This document shows, one piece after another, positions 1 through 12,500 of a stretch of DNA of 64,000 nt. The stretch comes from Syngnathus acus (Eukaryota; Chordata; Actinopteri; Syngnathiformes; Syngnathidae): contig NC_051094.1 of the NCBI RefSeq assembly GCF_901709675.1, positions 14,511,501-14,575,500 of the forward strand, written 5' to 3'. Within the stretch, counting starts at the first letter, position 1; the number at the start of each line of letters is the position of its first letter. The notes beneath the pieces were generated by a model. It ran no database searches. It was given only the letters and a program-made list of their open reading frames with translations, and was not told where the DNA came from. A program made the position numbers and the translations under genes.

Positions 1-406
1 TCCAACATCACACATTGTTATAGAGATGGTGGTGGTATTCCCAGCGGCAGGAGGAAGTACCCTCTATATGATGTCGGGGACCAGGAAGAATACAGTCACG
101 CTAAAATGCACATTTTTCTCTCGTGTCTATTACTATCATATACCAACAAGTTGTAATTTCCTTCGTATGTTAGGACAAAAATATGTTTGAATATCACTTT
201 TTATGTTGGAGAATTCCTATGTCGAGGTCTGACTGTACTTGAACAAATAGGACTTGACAACATTAAAGAAAGCAGACCTGAACCATGGATTCATTATACC
301 TTTCTTGATTATTTGGAAGAGCACCAAAGCAGCAAACACTTCTGTTGTGCAGTTACCACAAGGAAACCAACTGAAAAGTATGCTTTTGTTGTGTTTTAAT
401 TCCCAG
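1..406 (+). other. mtmr3: upstream mtmr3 intron (partial)
   Basis: Left edge of the window. No exon matching the expected upstream PH-GRAM segment was found, so it is read as the 3' part of an intron. No repeat was recognised. Confidence 0.6.
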
Positions 407-573
407 GTGTCAATTCTCCGCATTCGAGCAATGTCAGGAATGGCTAAAGCGTCTCAGTGCAGTGGTGCGCCCCCCTTCTCGCTTAGAAGATCTCTTCTCC
501 TTCGCCTTTCATGCCTGGTGCATGGATGTGTACGCTGGCGAGAAGGAGCAGCACGGAGAGCTTTGCAGACCAG
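407..573 (+). CDS. mtmr3: mtmr3 exon w1: end of PH-GRAM domain
   Basis: Acceptor cccag precedes 407 and donor GTAGCC follows 573. It encodes FEQCQEWLKRL and then LEDLFSFAFHAWCMDVY, as in MTMR3. It starts with the last base of a split codon, so at least one coding exon lies upstream, outside the window. Confidence 0.93.
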
Positions 574-3500
574 GTAGCCCAGACTTGAAAGTGAAACCCT
601 CAAATAACAGCATTAATCTAGGTAGGCACTCTGGTCATATCGGATTCCTCTGATCTTTAGGTGAACATGTGACCTCCTGGTTCAAGAATGAGGTGGAGAG
701 GATGGGCTTTGACACCCAAAATGCCTGGAGAATATCTGACATCAACTGCAAGTTTAGGTGAAGGCAGCTTGCTTCACAGATCCCCTTTTGCTCTGTTGAT
801 GCGTTTGTCTTTCTGATTCCAGCCTTTGCTTTCATTGGGTACAGCGCAGATCAGTGTGTGAGAGGCTTTTTGCGGAGTGTTGTTTTGTTCTCCACCAGTG
901 CTGCGCCCGGGATTAGATGTCTGTCGACAGAGCGTTTTGTTGAGCCTTCACTAATGCATTCAGTCAGGTCCGAAGCCTTCTTTTATGCAATGCGTTAACC
1001 ACCTCTCTCTGTGCCCCTCGGTGTTGCCAGGCTTTGCCCCAGCTATCCCCAGCAGCTTCTTGTACCAGCCTGGATCACTGACAAGGAGCTGGACAATGTG
1101 GCAGCATTCCGCTCCTGGAAAAGGTTTCCTGCCGTGGTATATCGGTCAGTTGGTTCGGATCTCTTTCATTGACAAACTGCACACTCTAGCTTCCTGGGCT
1201 TATTGAGCTACCGTATTTGCTTTTGGCCAGAAATATTCCGTTTCTGTTTTTGGGGCTCGGTATTCATGTAGACAAATATAAAAGTTTCACGACCACCGCC
1301 AAGACTTGCGATTACTAATGACTGTTTGACCTTGATGTAATTATAGTACAGAAGCACAGTAAAGCGGCATTGATCAAATTGTTTTAGCTTCTTGTTTGTT
1401 CATATAAGTATTCATACATTCAGGCACCTGAGCACGGGGGCTGTGATCGCCCGTTGCGGTCAGCCAGAGGTCAGCTGGTGGGGCTGGCGGAATGCTGATG
1501 ACGAGCACTTAGTTCAGTCCATTGGGAAGGCCTGTGCCGTGGATAGCAATTCTCACAAGCTCCTGTCCAATGGAACCTCCATCAATGGGTCTGAACTGCC
1601 TGACACTGATTTTGGTGAGGACTCAGTCTGCATGCGACAATTTCTTGTCACAATCTCTACCAGACACAAAACGCACACCTTGACTTTTATCTGAACCGAC
1701 ACAGATTCCTCGACTTGAGGTGAATGAGTTTGGAGTAGGCAAAGTTGTGCAATCCAACCTGTCTGGGCCTGAAGCAACAGGCTGACATACATTCAAAACA
1801 AACCCTCACACTCATTTAGGACATTTTACTTTATACATTAGAGGAGGGAAGTTGGATTACCACAGTACGTTCACCTCTCTTACGAGATAGGATTAGTTGA
1901 ATTCTTGAACAAAAATCCTTAAAAATAATTAGCAAAAAGGAGGATTATATTTAAACCACTGTATATCGTATAATTTGTCAATTATAAATACTTCTCCTCT
2001 TTCAGAATGTGTTACCCTAACCCTACCCGACCCCACCCCCTTTCTCGTTTAATACAGTATACTCTGATTTGTCCAGTGATGTAACTCTAATGTGTTTATG
2101 ACTGTATCAGAGTCTTCAATGACCAACAGCTCAGAGGTGGAAAAACTGGCCATCCAGCCACACAAGTTACTGATTCTAGATGCCAGGTCCTACGCTGCAG
2201 CTGTAGCCAACAGGGCAAAGGGGGGAGGCTGCGAATGTCCTGGTAGGCCTTGTATTTTATTTACTTTTTGTGCGCATGCGCATGTACAGTGGATTGCGTA
2301 ACTTGCCTTGAATCTTGATTTCATTTTTTTGTTTTTATTTTTTCCTGTTTTGTAGAATACTATCCCAACTGTGAGGTGGTGTTCATGGGCATGGCCAACA
2401 TTCACTCCATACGCAAGAGTTTCCAGTCCCTACGTTTCCTCTGCACTCAGATGCCGGATCCAGCAAAGTACGATTGTCCTTGTCACATCTTTGTCACCCG
2501 GTGGCTTCCAAACTTTAAACCCAACTTTAACTGTGAATCTCAGCTCTGCCATATGTCTGTCTTGGTCTCCTGTCCTTCTTTTTTCTCAGAATAAGTCATA
2601 CAATGAGGAGTTTAATCAGACTGCGATATATAATGCACTCTATAAACTCATTGGATAAAAGCAATTTGTTTTATTTATGGATTTTTTTTGTTTTAACATT
2701 TATACAGCTGAAAATAGTGTCTCATAAAGTCTGAAACTTCTGTAATGTAACAATAACAGTAATCATACCCATGTGATAAGGCCATGTGAGAAGCACTTTT
2801 TCAATAGTCATTTTATTTATACCAGTGTTGAAAAAAGTATTTGCCCGCAACCCCCTTTCCATTAACTTTATTAAAACATGAATCAACTGCCTAATAATTT
2901 TTTTGGGGCCAAAATAGGAAAAACAAAATAGTTATTTGTTGTAGGAGGCAAGTACGTTTTCCACACATGGCTAGTTAGTTAGCTTTGACCATTTTTTTTT
3001 CTCTTATGAATTAAAATCATTAAAAAACGGCATTTTATGGTTACTTTAGTTCTTTGTCTGATATTTTTCTTTGTATAACGATCGTATTCATTGAAGTGGG
3101 AAAGCTGCAAAAATTTAATTTGAGAAGAGGTCAAACATTCACATGACGCATGTTGTTATTGTGCCATGTGTTAAAACGTCTTGTTTGCTTGTCTGCAGCT
3201 GGCTATCTGCGCTGGAGAGCACCAAGTGGTTGCAGCATCTGTCACTGCTGCTGAAGGCAGCCCTGCTGGTGGTCAATGCAGTGGATCGAGACCAAAGGCC
3301 TGTTTTGGTGCATTGCTCTGACGGCTGGGACCGGACACCTCAAATTGTTGCACTGTCCAAGTTGCTTCTTGACCCATATTACCGCACCATAGAGGTACAA
3401 CTGAAATGTTATTCTTGCTATAGAATAGCTTACATTAGTTTTTTTCCCAGGGTCATTTTTTGTTAAGACTGATATAATTCAAGAAAGTGTGTGTAGTAAG

Positions 3501-6500
3501 CTCCATTATCTGCACATATTTTGATGTAGGGCTTCCAAGTTTTGGTTGAGATGGACTGGTTGGACTTTGGCCACAAGTTTGCTGACCGATGTGGCCACGG
3601 AGAAAACTCTGAGGATGTGAATGAACGCTGTCCCGTCTTCCTGCAATGGCTGGACTGTGTTCACCAGCTGCAGAGGCAATTTCCCTGCTCCTTTGAGTTT
3701 AACGAGGCCTTCCTGGTGCGTACTATGTCCAACTAAATTATTCCAGTCAAAGTTCATAGATAGCTGGGTGAGTTTTGTGTAGATTCAATGAAGTTATTCC
3801 CAATGTGAGTACTTTAACTAGAATAGTTTAAGACTATTACGTTACGTGATTGGCTGACAAGCCCAAAATTTAATGTGTGAAAGGTTACAACGAAGTCATC
3901 AGCCATGAAATGTGCCTGGGCACAGCATACCATAAATTCTCAGGTATATTGTGAACTGGAATGTAATACAGTATAGCTCAGAGAATACTTTCATAAACGT
4001 CGAACACTGATAAGTAGCCAACGGAGTCTTCTGTAGCTCTTGCTCTTATTTCTAATTTGTGGTCACAAGTCTCAACACGTTTAATGTGCTTGTGTGTCTG
4101 CAGGTGAAACTGGTGCAACACGCATACTCCTGCCTCTTCGGCACCTTCCTGTGTAACAGCGGCAAAGAGAGGGAAGACCGGCATGTTCAAGAGAGGACCT
4201 GTTCGGTGTGGTCCCTGCTGAGACCCGCCAACCGCACACTGCGGAACATGCTGTACTCCTCACACTCCGAGACTGTACGTACAGTACCTGACGCACCCCT
4301 TGGTCTTGAGGGAGAAGAGTCGTGTTGTCTCTATTAGTCCTTCAACTCAATGACCTTCAAACCTACCTCATCGGTTATTGCAGGTTCTCCACCCAGTGTG
4401 TCATGTGCGCAATCTGATGCTCTGGACAGCAGTCTACCTGCCCAGCTCCTCCCCCACCACCCCTTCTGACGATTCCTGTGCGCCATATCCTTTACCTGGC
4501 AGCAACCCCGAGGAGGCCCCTCTGGGCAGGTGAGCCTGGCGCGCTGGCACAGAGCCCCCACTTCCTCTTTAATGTAAGACAAACTGGTCGAGAGCTTCCA
4601 AAGCCAATTGGTCTTCTTTGCACACGCTGCTCTCATTGGGCATTACAATCGTACACTGCATGCTTAGTTCATGTCTCATGACATCTGTAGTGGGAAAATG
4701 AAACTGGGATTTGTTCCATATGTTATACTATTAACTTGTTTCTGCATGTCGTGTATCTCTTGACCCCTAATCTTTGGAACAAAATATAGGATTGGATTTT
4801 TAAATTGTTAGACAGAGTCCATAGCCCTAGCTAGTATATGGCCCCACTTTACTTTCCAGCTACCATAATTTCCGGACTATAAGCCGCACTTAATTATAAA
4901 CTGCAACCAGCTAAAATTAGTGGAAAATCCTGTTTTGTTCATATACGTATAAGCCACACCGGACTACAAGCCGTAGGTGTTTTTAAATTAAAAGTGCTCA
5001 TTTGTATTACTTGTATTACCAAAACAAATCCTCTTACAATATCATAAAATCATGAAAAATCCATAGATAAGCCACACTAGACTGACTATAAGGCGCAGGG
5101 TTCAAATTTTGTGCAAAAGTAGCCTCTTATAGTCTGGAGAATACGGTAATATTTGCTGCTCTTGGTGATTTCCGTAACTGTATTAATTAATTAATTGTTT
5201 ATCAATTTTATCTTGTCTTATTCACATTTGAATAATCTTAATTGGCCCAGGCCTCCTTGTAATATTATATACTAGTGGGGTGATACTGAAAATTAAAATT
5301 AGAGGCATAAGGTGGGGCCTGATGGATGATTTTTCAAAAGATCATTTTAATATTTTTCTGTTTGGTTATACAGCCATTTTTAACTTTTATGACAACTTAT
5401 ACTTTTGGTCACCCCCCCGCCAACCACCAAAGACTGTACACTCTACCTTTTAAGCAAATGCTCTTTGTTCTTTTGTTCTAGATGATATATATTTTCTGAC
5501 CAATTTTTGTAGAATCTAAGAAAAACTTTTCCTCCCACTTTATTATGTTATATAAAGGGCAATTATTGTATCACGTGCCATCTAATGGAAGACAAATAGC
5601 AAAGATACATTCATTGTAGAAAATAAACAATAATTTTACATTGGCTAATCCCCCCAACACCTGAAGATTTTTTACAGCACCCTAATATGCTGTGGCATAG
5701 TGGTTTAAGGTCTATTAAGTGTCTTGCACACCCTCTATAATACCTATAATAATGCAGTGATGGTCCTTTCCAAATAGGCACTTCAAAACTGTGTAATGGC
5801 TTACCATCTATGTGTCAGCGTCATTGGAAAGACCACAAGAATAAAGGCTCTGCTTTTTAAACTAGGTTTTTCAATACCTTTGACCTGTAATAAATGTTGT
5901 CTTTTTTTAATCCCACTTTTTGGGGTTGGTTGCTTGCTTGCTACAAATAACATTGGGTAGCTTGGTGCATGGTGATTTCAATTGATTTTTAAAAAAAGTT
6001 TCATGAGTAATGATAATGTACAGTTATGTTAAAAATAACTTTTCTTTCCATTATTACTTTCTAGATGTACGAAGACACGCTCCTTCGATAATTTGCCCAG
6101 TGCTTGTGAGCTGGGAAGCTCTCTGGCTCCTAACCGCCGCTCCAGCGACCCAAACCTCAATGAGAAGTGGCAGGACCACCGGCGCTCTCTGGATCTCAAC
6201 ATGGCAGTCGGGCCAGATGAAGACGGGGACCAGAATCATGAGGCGCAGTGTAATAGATTGGGCCTTCACTCGAACAGAGTGGACGCTAAGATGGATGCCA
6301 GCCCGCATCCACGGGACTCACCCTCTGAGTTGGCAGAGGTCGCCATCATGCACGCTGCGACCACAAGAGAGGAAACCAAGGAGGCCGAATTGTCTGTGGC
6401 AGTGGGTGTGGCCGAAGGCCAGATGGAAAACATTCTTCAAGAAGCTACCAAGGAGGACATGGGAGCAGATGCTCAGAGAGTTGGAAGTGCTGCTGACACC

Positions 6501-9500
6501 CACGTCATTAACGCAGCTGTCGGGGAGGAGGTGACAGGCTCAAGCGCTAATGATGTTGATGATGATGTTACTGATGGCAACGGTGATGAGTCTGTCGAGA
6601 AGAATGACACAGGAGAAGTGCTTGCTAACGGACACCATTTAGAAAATGGTTATGCAGAGGCTGAAGAGAATAGTGAGTCTTCTGCTCTACCTGCACAGAC
6701 GTCAATTGAGCAGGAGCACCTGAGAGATGACGAAGCCCAAATACCCGAAGATGTGACGAAGCAGGTTGTGGAGAAATGTTCTGAGCAGCTGGAGCATGCT
6801 CATGAAAACTTTGAATCAAGTTCAGGCGAGCCGGAGCTACCTGCAACTCAAAGAACTCTGATGAACGGCTTTGCTCACCGGTCACCTGAGGAAACTGATG
6901 CGGATGAGGAGACCTGCTCTGCTTGCGACCCTGACAGAGGTTTGTCGGAGTCAGGGGAACAGGCAGAGAAGAGGGCCTCCCTGATGGAAAGCTCCACAGA
7001 GACATTAACAGAGGAGGTCTGCAGCAGGTTTGAACTCCCCGCACAGCCTCCTCCTCTCTGTCAGAGCTATCAGGTCTGCAGCAATGGCAAGGGCCCACCG
7101 CATTCCTCCAAGGACAAAGTGCTGGAGACTGTTGAACAGAGCTTTACCAGAATTTTCAACGAGGGCAGCAAGCGATCCTCTGTCAGTGCCTTTCAGTGTG
7201 CGAGTGCTGACCTCACCCGCGACAGACTTTGCAACGGTGACAGTTCCGACGGGGAACCTATCGGAGGACCTCACTCGGTCAAAGCGAATGGCGAGCGGGC
7301 CCCGCTGAGCCGCCAGGTGTCCCTGGCAAGCTGCAACTCCCTAAATCTCCATCACCGAGGCAGCTGCTCACAACAACGTTGGTGCCACGCGCAACTGGGC
7401 CGCCCCGCTGCCAGCCCAGAGCAGCCGTCTCGCAGCCACCTGGACGACGACGGGCTGATGCTGCACACAGATGCCATCCAGCAAAGGCTGAGGCAGATTG
7501 AAGCTGGCCACCAGATGGAAGTGGAGACCCTGAAGAGGCAGGTACAGGAGTTGTGGAGTCGCCTGGAAAATCAGCAGCACGCCGGCTCGCATCGGGTCAA
7601 TGGAAACGGGGGAGATGAAATGGTAAGAAGCTAGTGCTACTAATCACCAGATTACCTGACCAGTAAAAAAAAAAAAAGGCTTGATTTTCTTTCTCACAGA
7701 CCTTGATGACAGACTCTGAATACAACGTGGACCCCAACTGCCTGTCACACTGCAGCACAGAGCTGTTCTCCGAAGCCAGCTGGGAGCAGGTGGACAAGCA
7801 GGACACTGAGGTGGGTCTCACCACATTTGGCTTAGTCTAAAACAGCCCATTAAGTCTGTTCTAACACCTTATGTTTTCCTGACTTAAATTCTAAATCTTT
7901 ATCACAAGGAATCCATTCCATACTGACCTGCAGAAATGTGTGACACACCTTTTAAAGTATACCTTTGCGCCTCTCCTCACTCTCAAGATATGAGACTGTG
8001 GACAACAACTCTTTTAGGAAATCACTTTTGTTATCTAATGACACTCCCAGTTGACGTTTGCTTTGAAACTAAAAATAAAACAAAGAGAATTATATGCTGT
8101 GTATTAAACCAAACACAATAACGGTAAATGCCACAGACTGGCTAATGAAACATGCGGCGATAATGTAGCAGTTGAAAACCTTTAAATAGCTTATAATACT
8201 CCTGTTTAGACAATCTGCTGTTTTATATCAATTCCTATTGTACTACCCTGTGGTGGCCTAGGTGCACACAAACGTTATCACAACCCATGATACAACTGTT
8301 TCTTTAAGGCCCACAGTGATGCGGGCAAACGTGACCCAATTGGACATGGCATGGCGGAATTAACGCACGATTCATTCATTACACCTAAAAATCTCTGTGG
8401 ATGTGCGCTTCCAATAAGAAGCCGAGGTGGGCTGGTGTAGTGATGTCACGTTCTCCCAGCTTGTAAAACGATCCAAAATGACTTGGTCATCCCCTTTCAT
8501 ACAACATTGTTGTCATTCAATTATTTCTGCATTTTTGGGTCATACGTTCATGGCAATTTGTATTTACAAACAGTATTTATTTGTTTCCACTTTGAAGTAC
8601 CTCAATGTCCTTAAAGGGCTCGCTGCTACTTTATAGTCACCAGGAGGTGTTTCTCAGCGCAAATGAGGCTAGACGTGCACGAGATTGGCGGTTTAGAACA
8701 GATGGGATTTATCAACACACTTCACCTCCTGGTGTGCACACGACAGGTGTCTGTACGAATTCGTACTCACACTTAAAATTTCAATCGCACAATTTAATTT
8801 AGAACCTGTTCTAGGCAGTCTGATAAATGAGGCCCCTGGCTATTAAATCTGTCTTTTTTTCTTTTTTTTTTTTACTTACAGAGCTACTTTTCCCACTTCA
8901 AAAGCAATGCAAAGTACATAACAAAACCGTCCATCCACCCCTGCGGTAATCCCATGCCGTCCATTTGAACTTGCAACATAACATGAAAACTTGTTGCAGA
9001 ACCGCACACACTTCAGAACAACAAATTTCCGCTTTTCCTATTTTTGTCAAAAAGAAAAATGAAAATTTGCTGTGATTCTTTTCAAGGTTACCCGCTGGTA
9101 CCCTGATCATTTGGCTGCCCAGTGTTACGGCTGTGAGAGCAGGTTCTGGCTCGCTACCAGGAAGCATCACTGCAGGTAAGCACTAAGTACAAAGCTGCTT
9201 TGACCTTCGTTCACTTTCTAGCTGAATAAGATATTGCAAATCCTACAAGGGGATGACAAAATGTTGATACGACAGCATTGCTTTTTCTCGAAAACTTAAA
9301 GCCAACGATTGTGTATAGAAGTCAGATAAAAAAATGTTTTTGGGTCAGAAGATTATTTCTCCTGAGGGCTTGTTGCTGTTCAACATGAAGAAACAACAGA
9401 AACAAAATTTTCATGTTTGTTCAACCAATAACATTGCATTGTTTAAGCGAGCAAGCCATGTTCATCACTTTATATTGGTTAATAATTTGTAAAAACAAAA

Positions 9501-12500
9501 ATAACACCCACGTGACCAATAGTGTGGATTTGAAAGAAAGAAAAAAATAGGTGAAATTTACCCCTTCCCTCAAAAAAAATCCAATAACACAATGAAATTA
9601 TTTAGAATTGCTTAATTGGGTCAAACCTGAGCAGTAAAAGTGGAGCTTTTCATATGCTCACCTACCTGATCAACTTTCTTTGAAGATGCTGAGTATAGGA
9701 GCGTACATATTTTGTTTGCTCTTGTTGTCACGTGGTTATTTCAAAGGTGCCCATCAGTTTGACCGAGATAGTGAACTCTTGAAGTGCACAGGCGCCATAA
9801 GGTTGGATTTTAGTTAGCCGTAAGAACGGAAGACCTTTGGTGTGAGGTTCACAGTGGAATCCATGCACGGACACCGGTTCAAAATCGTTTTACAGCATGT
9901 CCCAAAACTTGCCATGTTGTCTTAGAATATCTGTGGTAGGAAGTTGATACGTGAGTAAAGTTGTACTTGTGGTGTGTCATGTTGTCCTCCCTGTTCAGGC
10001 AGCTCTTCTCTATTGTCTGCCCTTCTCCTCCACAGTGGCAGAGAGCCTGTCCAGGAGGTCTGGTGAGATCCGGTTCCTCTGCCCCCCCCCCCCCCTCCCT
10101 CCCCTCCCCTCCCCACAAGCTCCACTCCACCCTACTCTGGCTTTGTTGCACCTTCCATTCTACAGTGAACACCCATTTATTGCGGGGAATACATTACACA
10201 TCCACGTACATGTCCATATTTATTAAAAAAAAGCAAAACATTATTTTTTCCTCTCCCACACAAGTTTAACATTATTCAAACATAGTTAAGCATACTCAAA
10301 GGTATCAAAAAAAAAAACAGTTTTGGAAATATATTTACGTCGGCACTCACTTAATATCATGGCTCACCTGTTTTCTGGGTCGGGTCACGTTCAAAGCACC
10401 GTGGCGTTATTTTCAGTCGATAGCAAATGGCAGTTCGCGTCAAATTGGCAGCCTACTGAGACCGATAAAAATGGGTGGATTTTTCTGGCAATAAACAGCG
10501 TTTAGACAGGTCAACATACTGTATAGATTTTTGTTTTTGTCCTGACTTTCCTCTTTAATTCCAAACGCCCTAGGTGGGCTAATTGAAATGAGTGTAGTAT
10601 CAATGTTGCATTATTTATAATTCCTCCAAAAATGCCAGTTATACACACATGCAGTAATACATACACACATAAGCAAAGATTTAATCATTGCATTGTAAAC
10701 ACTGCTGCTTTGTCAGGGTCCCTCTCTGCTTGGTTGCCTCTTTTAATTATTATCGAGTTCAATTCAGTTGCTGAACATGGTACTGCACTGAAGGCTAAAA
10801 TTCTGACAAACTAAAATTCTGACTAATTAAATTCAGACGTTCATGGTCTCTATGCAGGACTGTAAAAACCCATGAAACAAACGATGGCTTAAAAGCAGCG
10901 ATATATATTGGGGATGCCAAAGGTGAACCGCAATCTAGTGGGAGTTCACTGTGGTCCTAATCCATCCTTCACCTCCCTCCCTCCCTCCCTCCCTCCCTGC
11001 ATCTATTTGCCCTTGTGTGCAGTTCCTAAGATAAATCCTTCGTTTTGAAGATCATTTCGAGTGTGATTACTGCGGAGAAGTTGTCTTTTTACTCAGTGGC
11101 TATAAGTGTGAGCAATTGTGCTGTCAATAAGCTGTGATTGGCTGAAGGCTGCCACACCCCTTCCGCCAACTTTCTCATCCTGGCAGCATGCTGCCCCACC
11201 TGCCACTCAGCCAGCTGTGGCGCTGTGCTCTAACCTCACTCTCCCCGGTCCCCATACCGGTGTGCAATAATCACGAGAGCAAAATAGGTGTTGTGTCACG
11301 CCAAAGATTAGCGGAGGAGTCAAGAGGCCCGGTGTGAGCACGGCCTTCCATCTGGACGCCGGCATGTCTATCCCGCCCAGTGGGCCATCACACATTTTAT
11401 CAGCTTCTATAGTAGACAAAATAGCCCCTCTGATGCCGTCCACGACCTTGGCATGTGGCGTTGAGGTGTCAGCATGATCACCACTGAGGTTCGCCTGCGA
11501 TGTAGTTTGAGCCATCAGGCTTGCTGCAATGATGTTAGCTCTTATTCAAGTACATCACAAAGAATTACATTCAGCTCTTGGATGGATTTACAGTTAAGCT
11601 TAGACAGCATAGTAGTTTATGGTAGCCTTAGTATGTAAATCCTTATCATACAAGCAAAGTGTTAGTTCTTCACTGAGTGCCATTTAAAGGTAGAACGAAA
11701 GATGTGCAAAAATCTGTGGAGTGTCGTACCTGTGTGATACTACACACGTGAAAATATCTCGCATGCGCAGGCTGCACTAGGCAGCTACAACATGGAAGTA
11801 AACAATCCCTCCATTTTTATATTGCGTTTGTTCTTATTAGGGTCACAATAGGTGAGCTGAAGCCTTTCCCTGTTGGCTTAGGGCGGGAGGCAGGGTACAC
11901 CCTGAATTGGTCACCAGCAGGGCCAAAAGTATTGGAACAGAAAGCTCTATTCCTTTGTTGCTGTCATATACTGAAGACATTTGGGTTGATGAAAGGATGG
12001 TTAGGAGATAGAAGTTCAGAATTGAAGCTTTTATTTCATGGTATTTACATGTACCGTAATTTTCGGACTATAAGTCGCGGTTTTTTTCATAGTTTGGGTG
12101 GGGGGGCGACTTATACTCAGGAGCGATTTATATACATATATATGTTTTTTTTCACTTTTTTGGGCATTTTATGGCTGGTGCGACTTATACTCCGGTGCGA
12201 CTTATAGTCCGAAAATTACGGTAATATTAAACTCCTGACAGAGCAACTTTTGTAACTTTTAAGCCACCCACTTTGCCAGTGAGCAAAAGTATTGAAACGC
12301 GCATTATTAAATTAACTTAATGTGAACATTAATGTTTGGTGGCACAACTAGACTGCTGCATTCTTCATTTTATTTTATAATCTTTTCCAGGCCTTTACTA
12401 GAGCCCTTTTCAGTTCTTGTATATTTCTTGGGGTTTCTTGCTTCAGAAGGTATGAGGCCTACTCTAGTGAGTTAAGGTCAGGCGATTGACTCTGCAACTT

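Noticed and set aside
1392-1694. Continuous frame beyond mtmr3 exon w4
   Set aside because: Only 1424-1614 matches MTMR3. The rest is read-through into the introns.
2018-2040. Telomere-like CCCTAACCCTACCC stretch
   Set aside because: Fewer than three imperfect units, so no interstitial telomeric array.
10082-10126. Gly-rich open frame opposite the C-rich tract
   Set aside because: Product of simple-sequence DNA.
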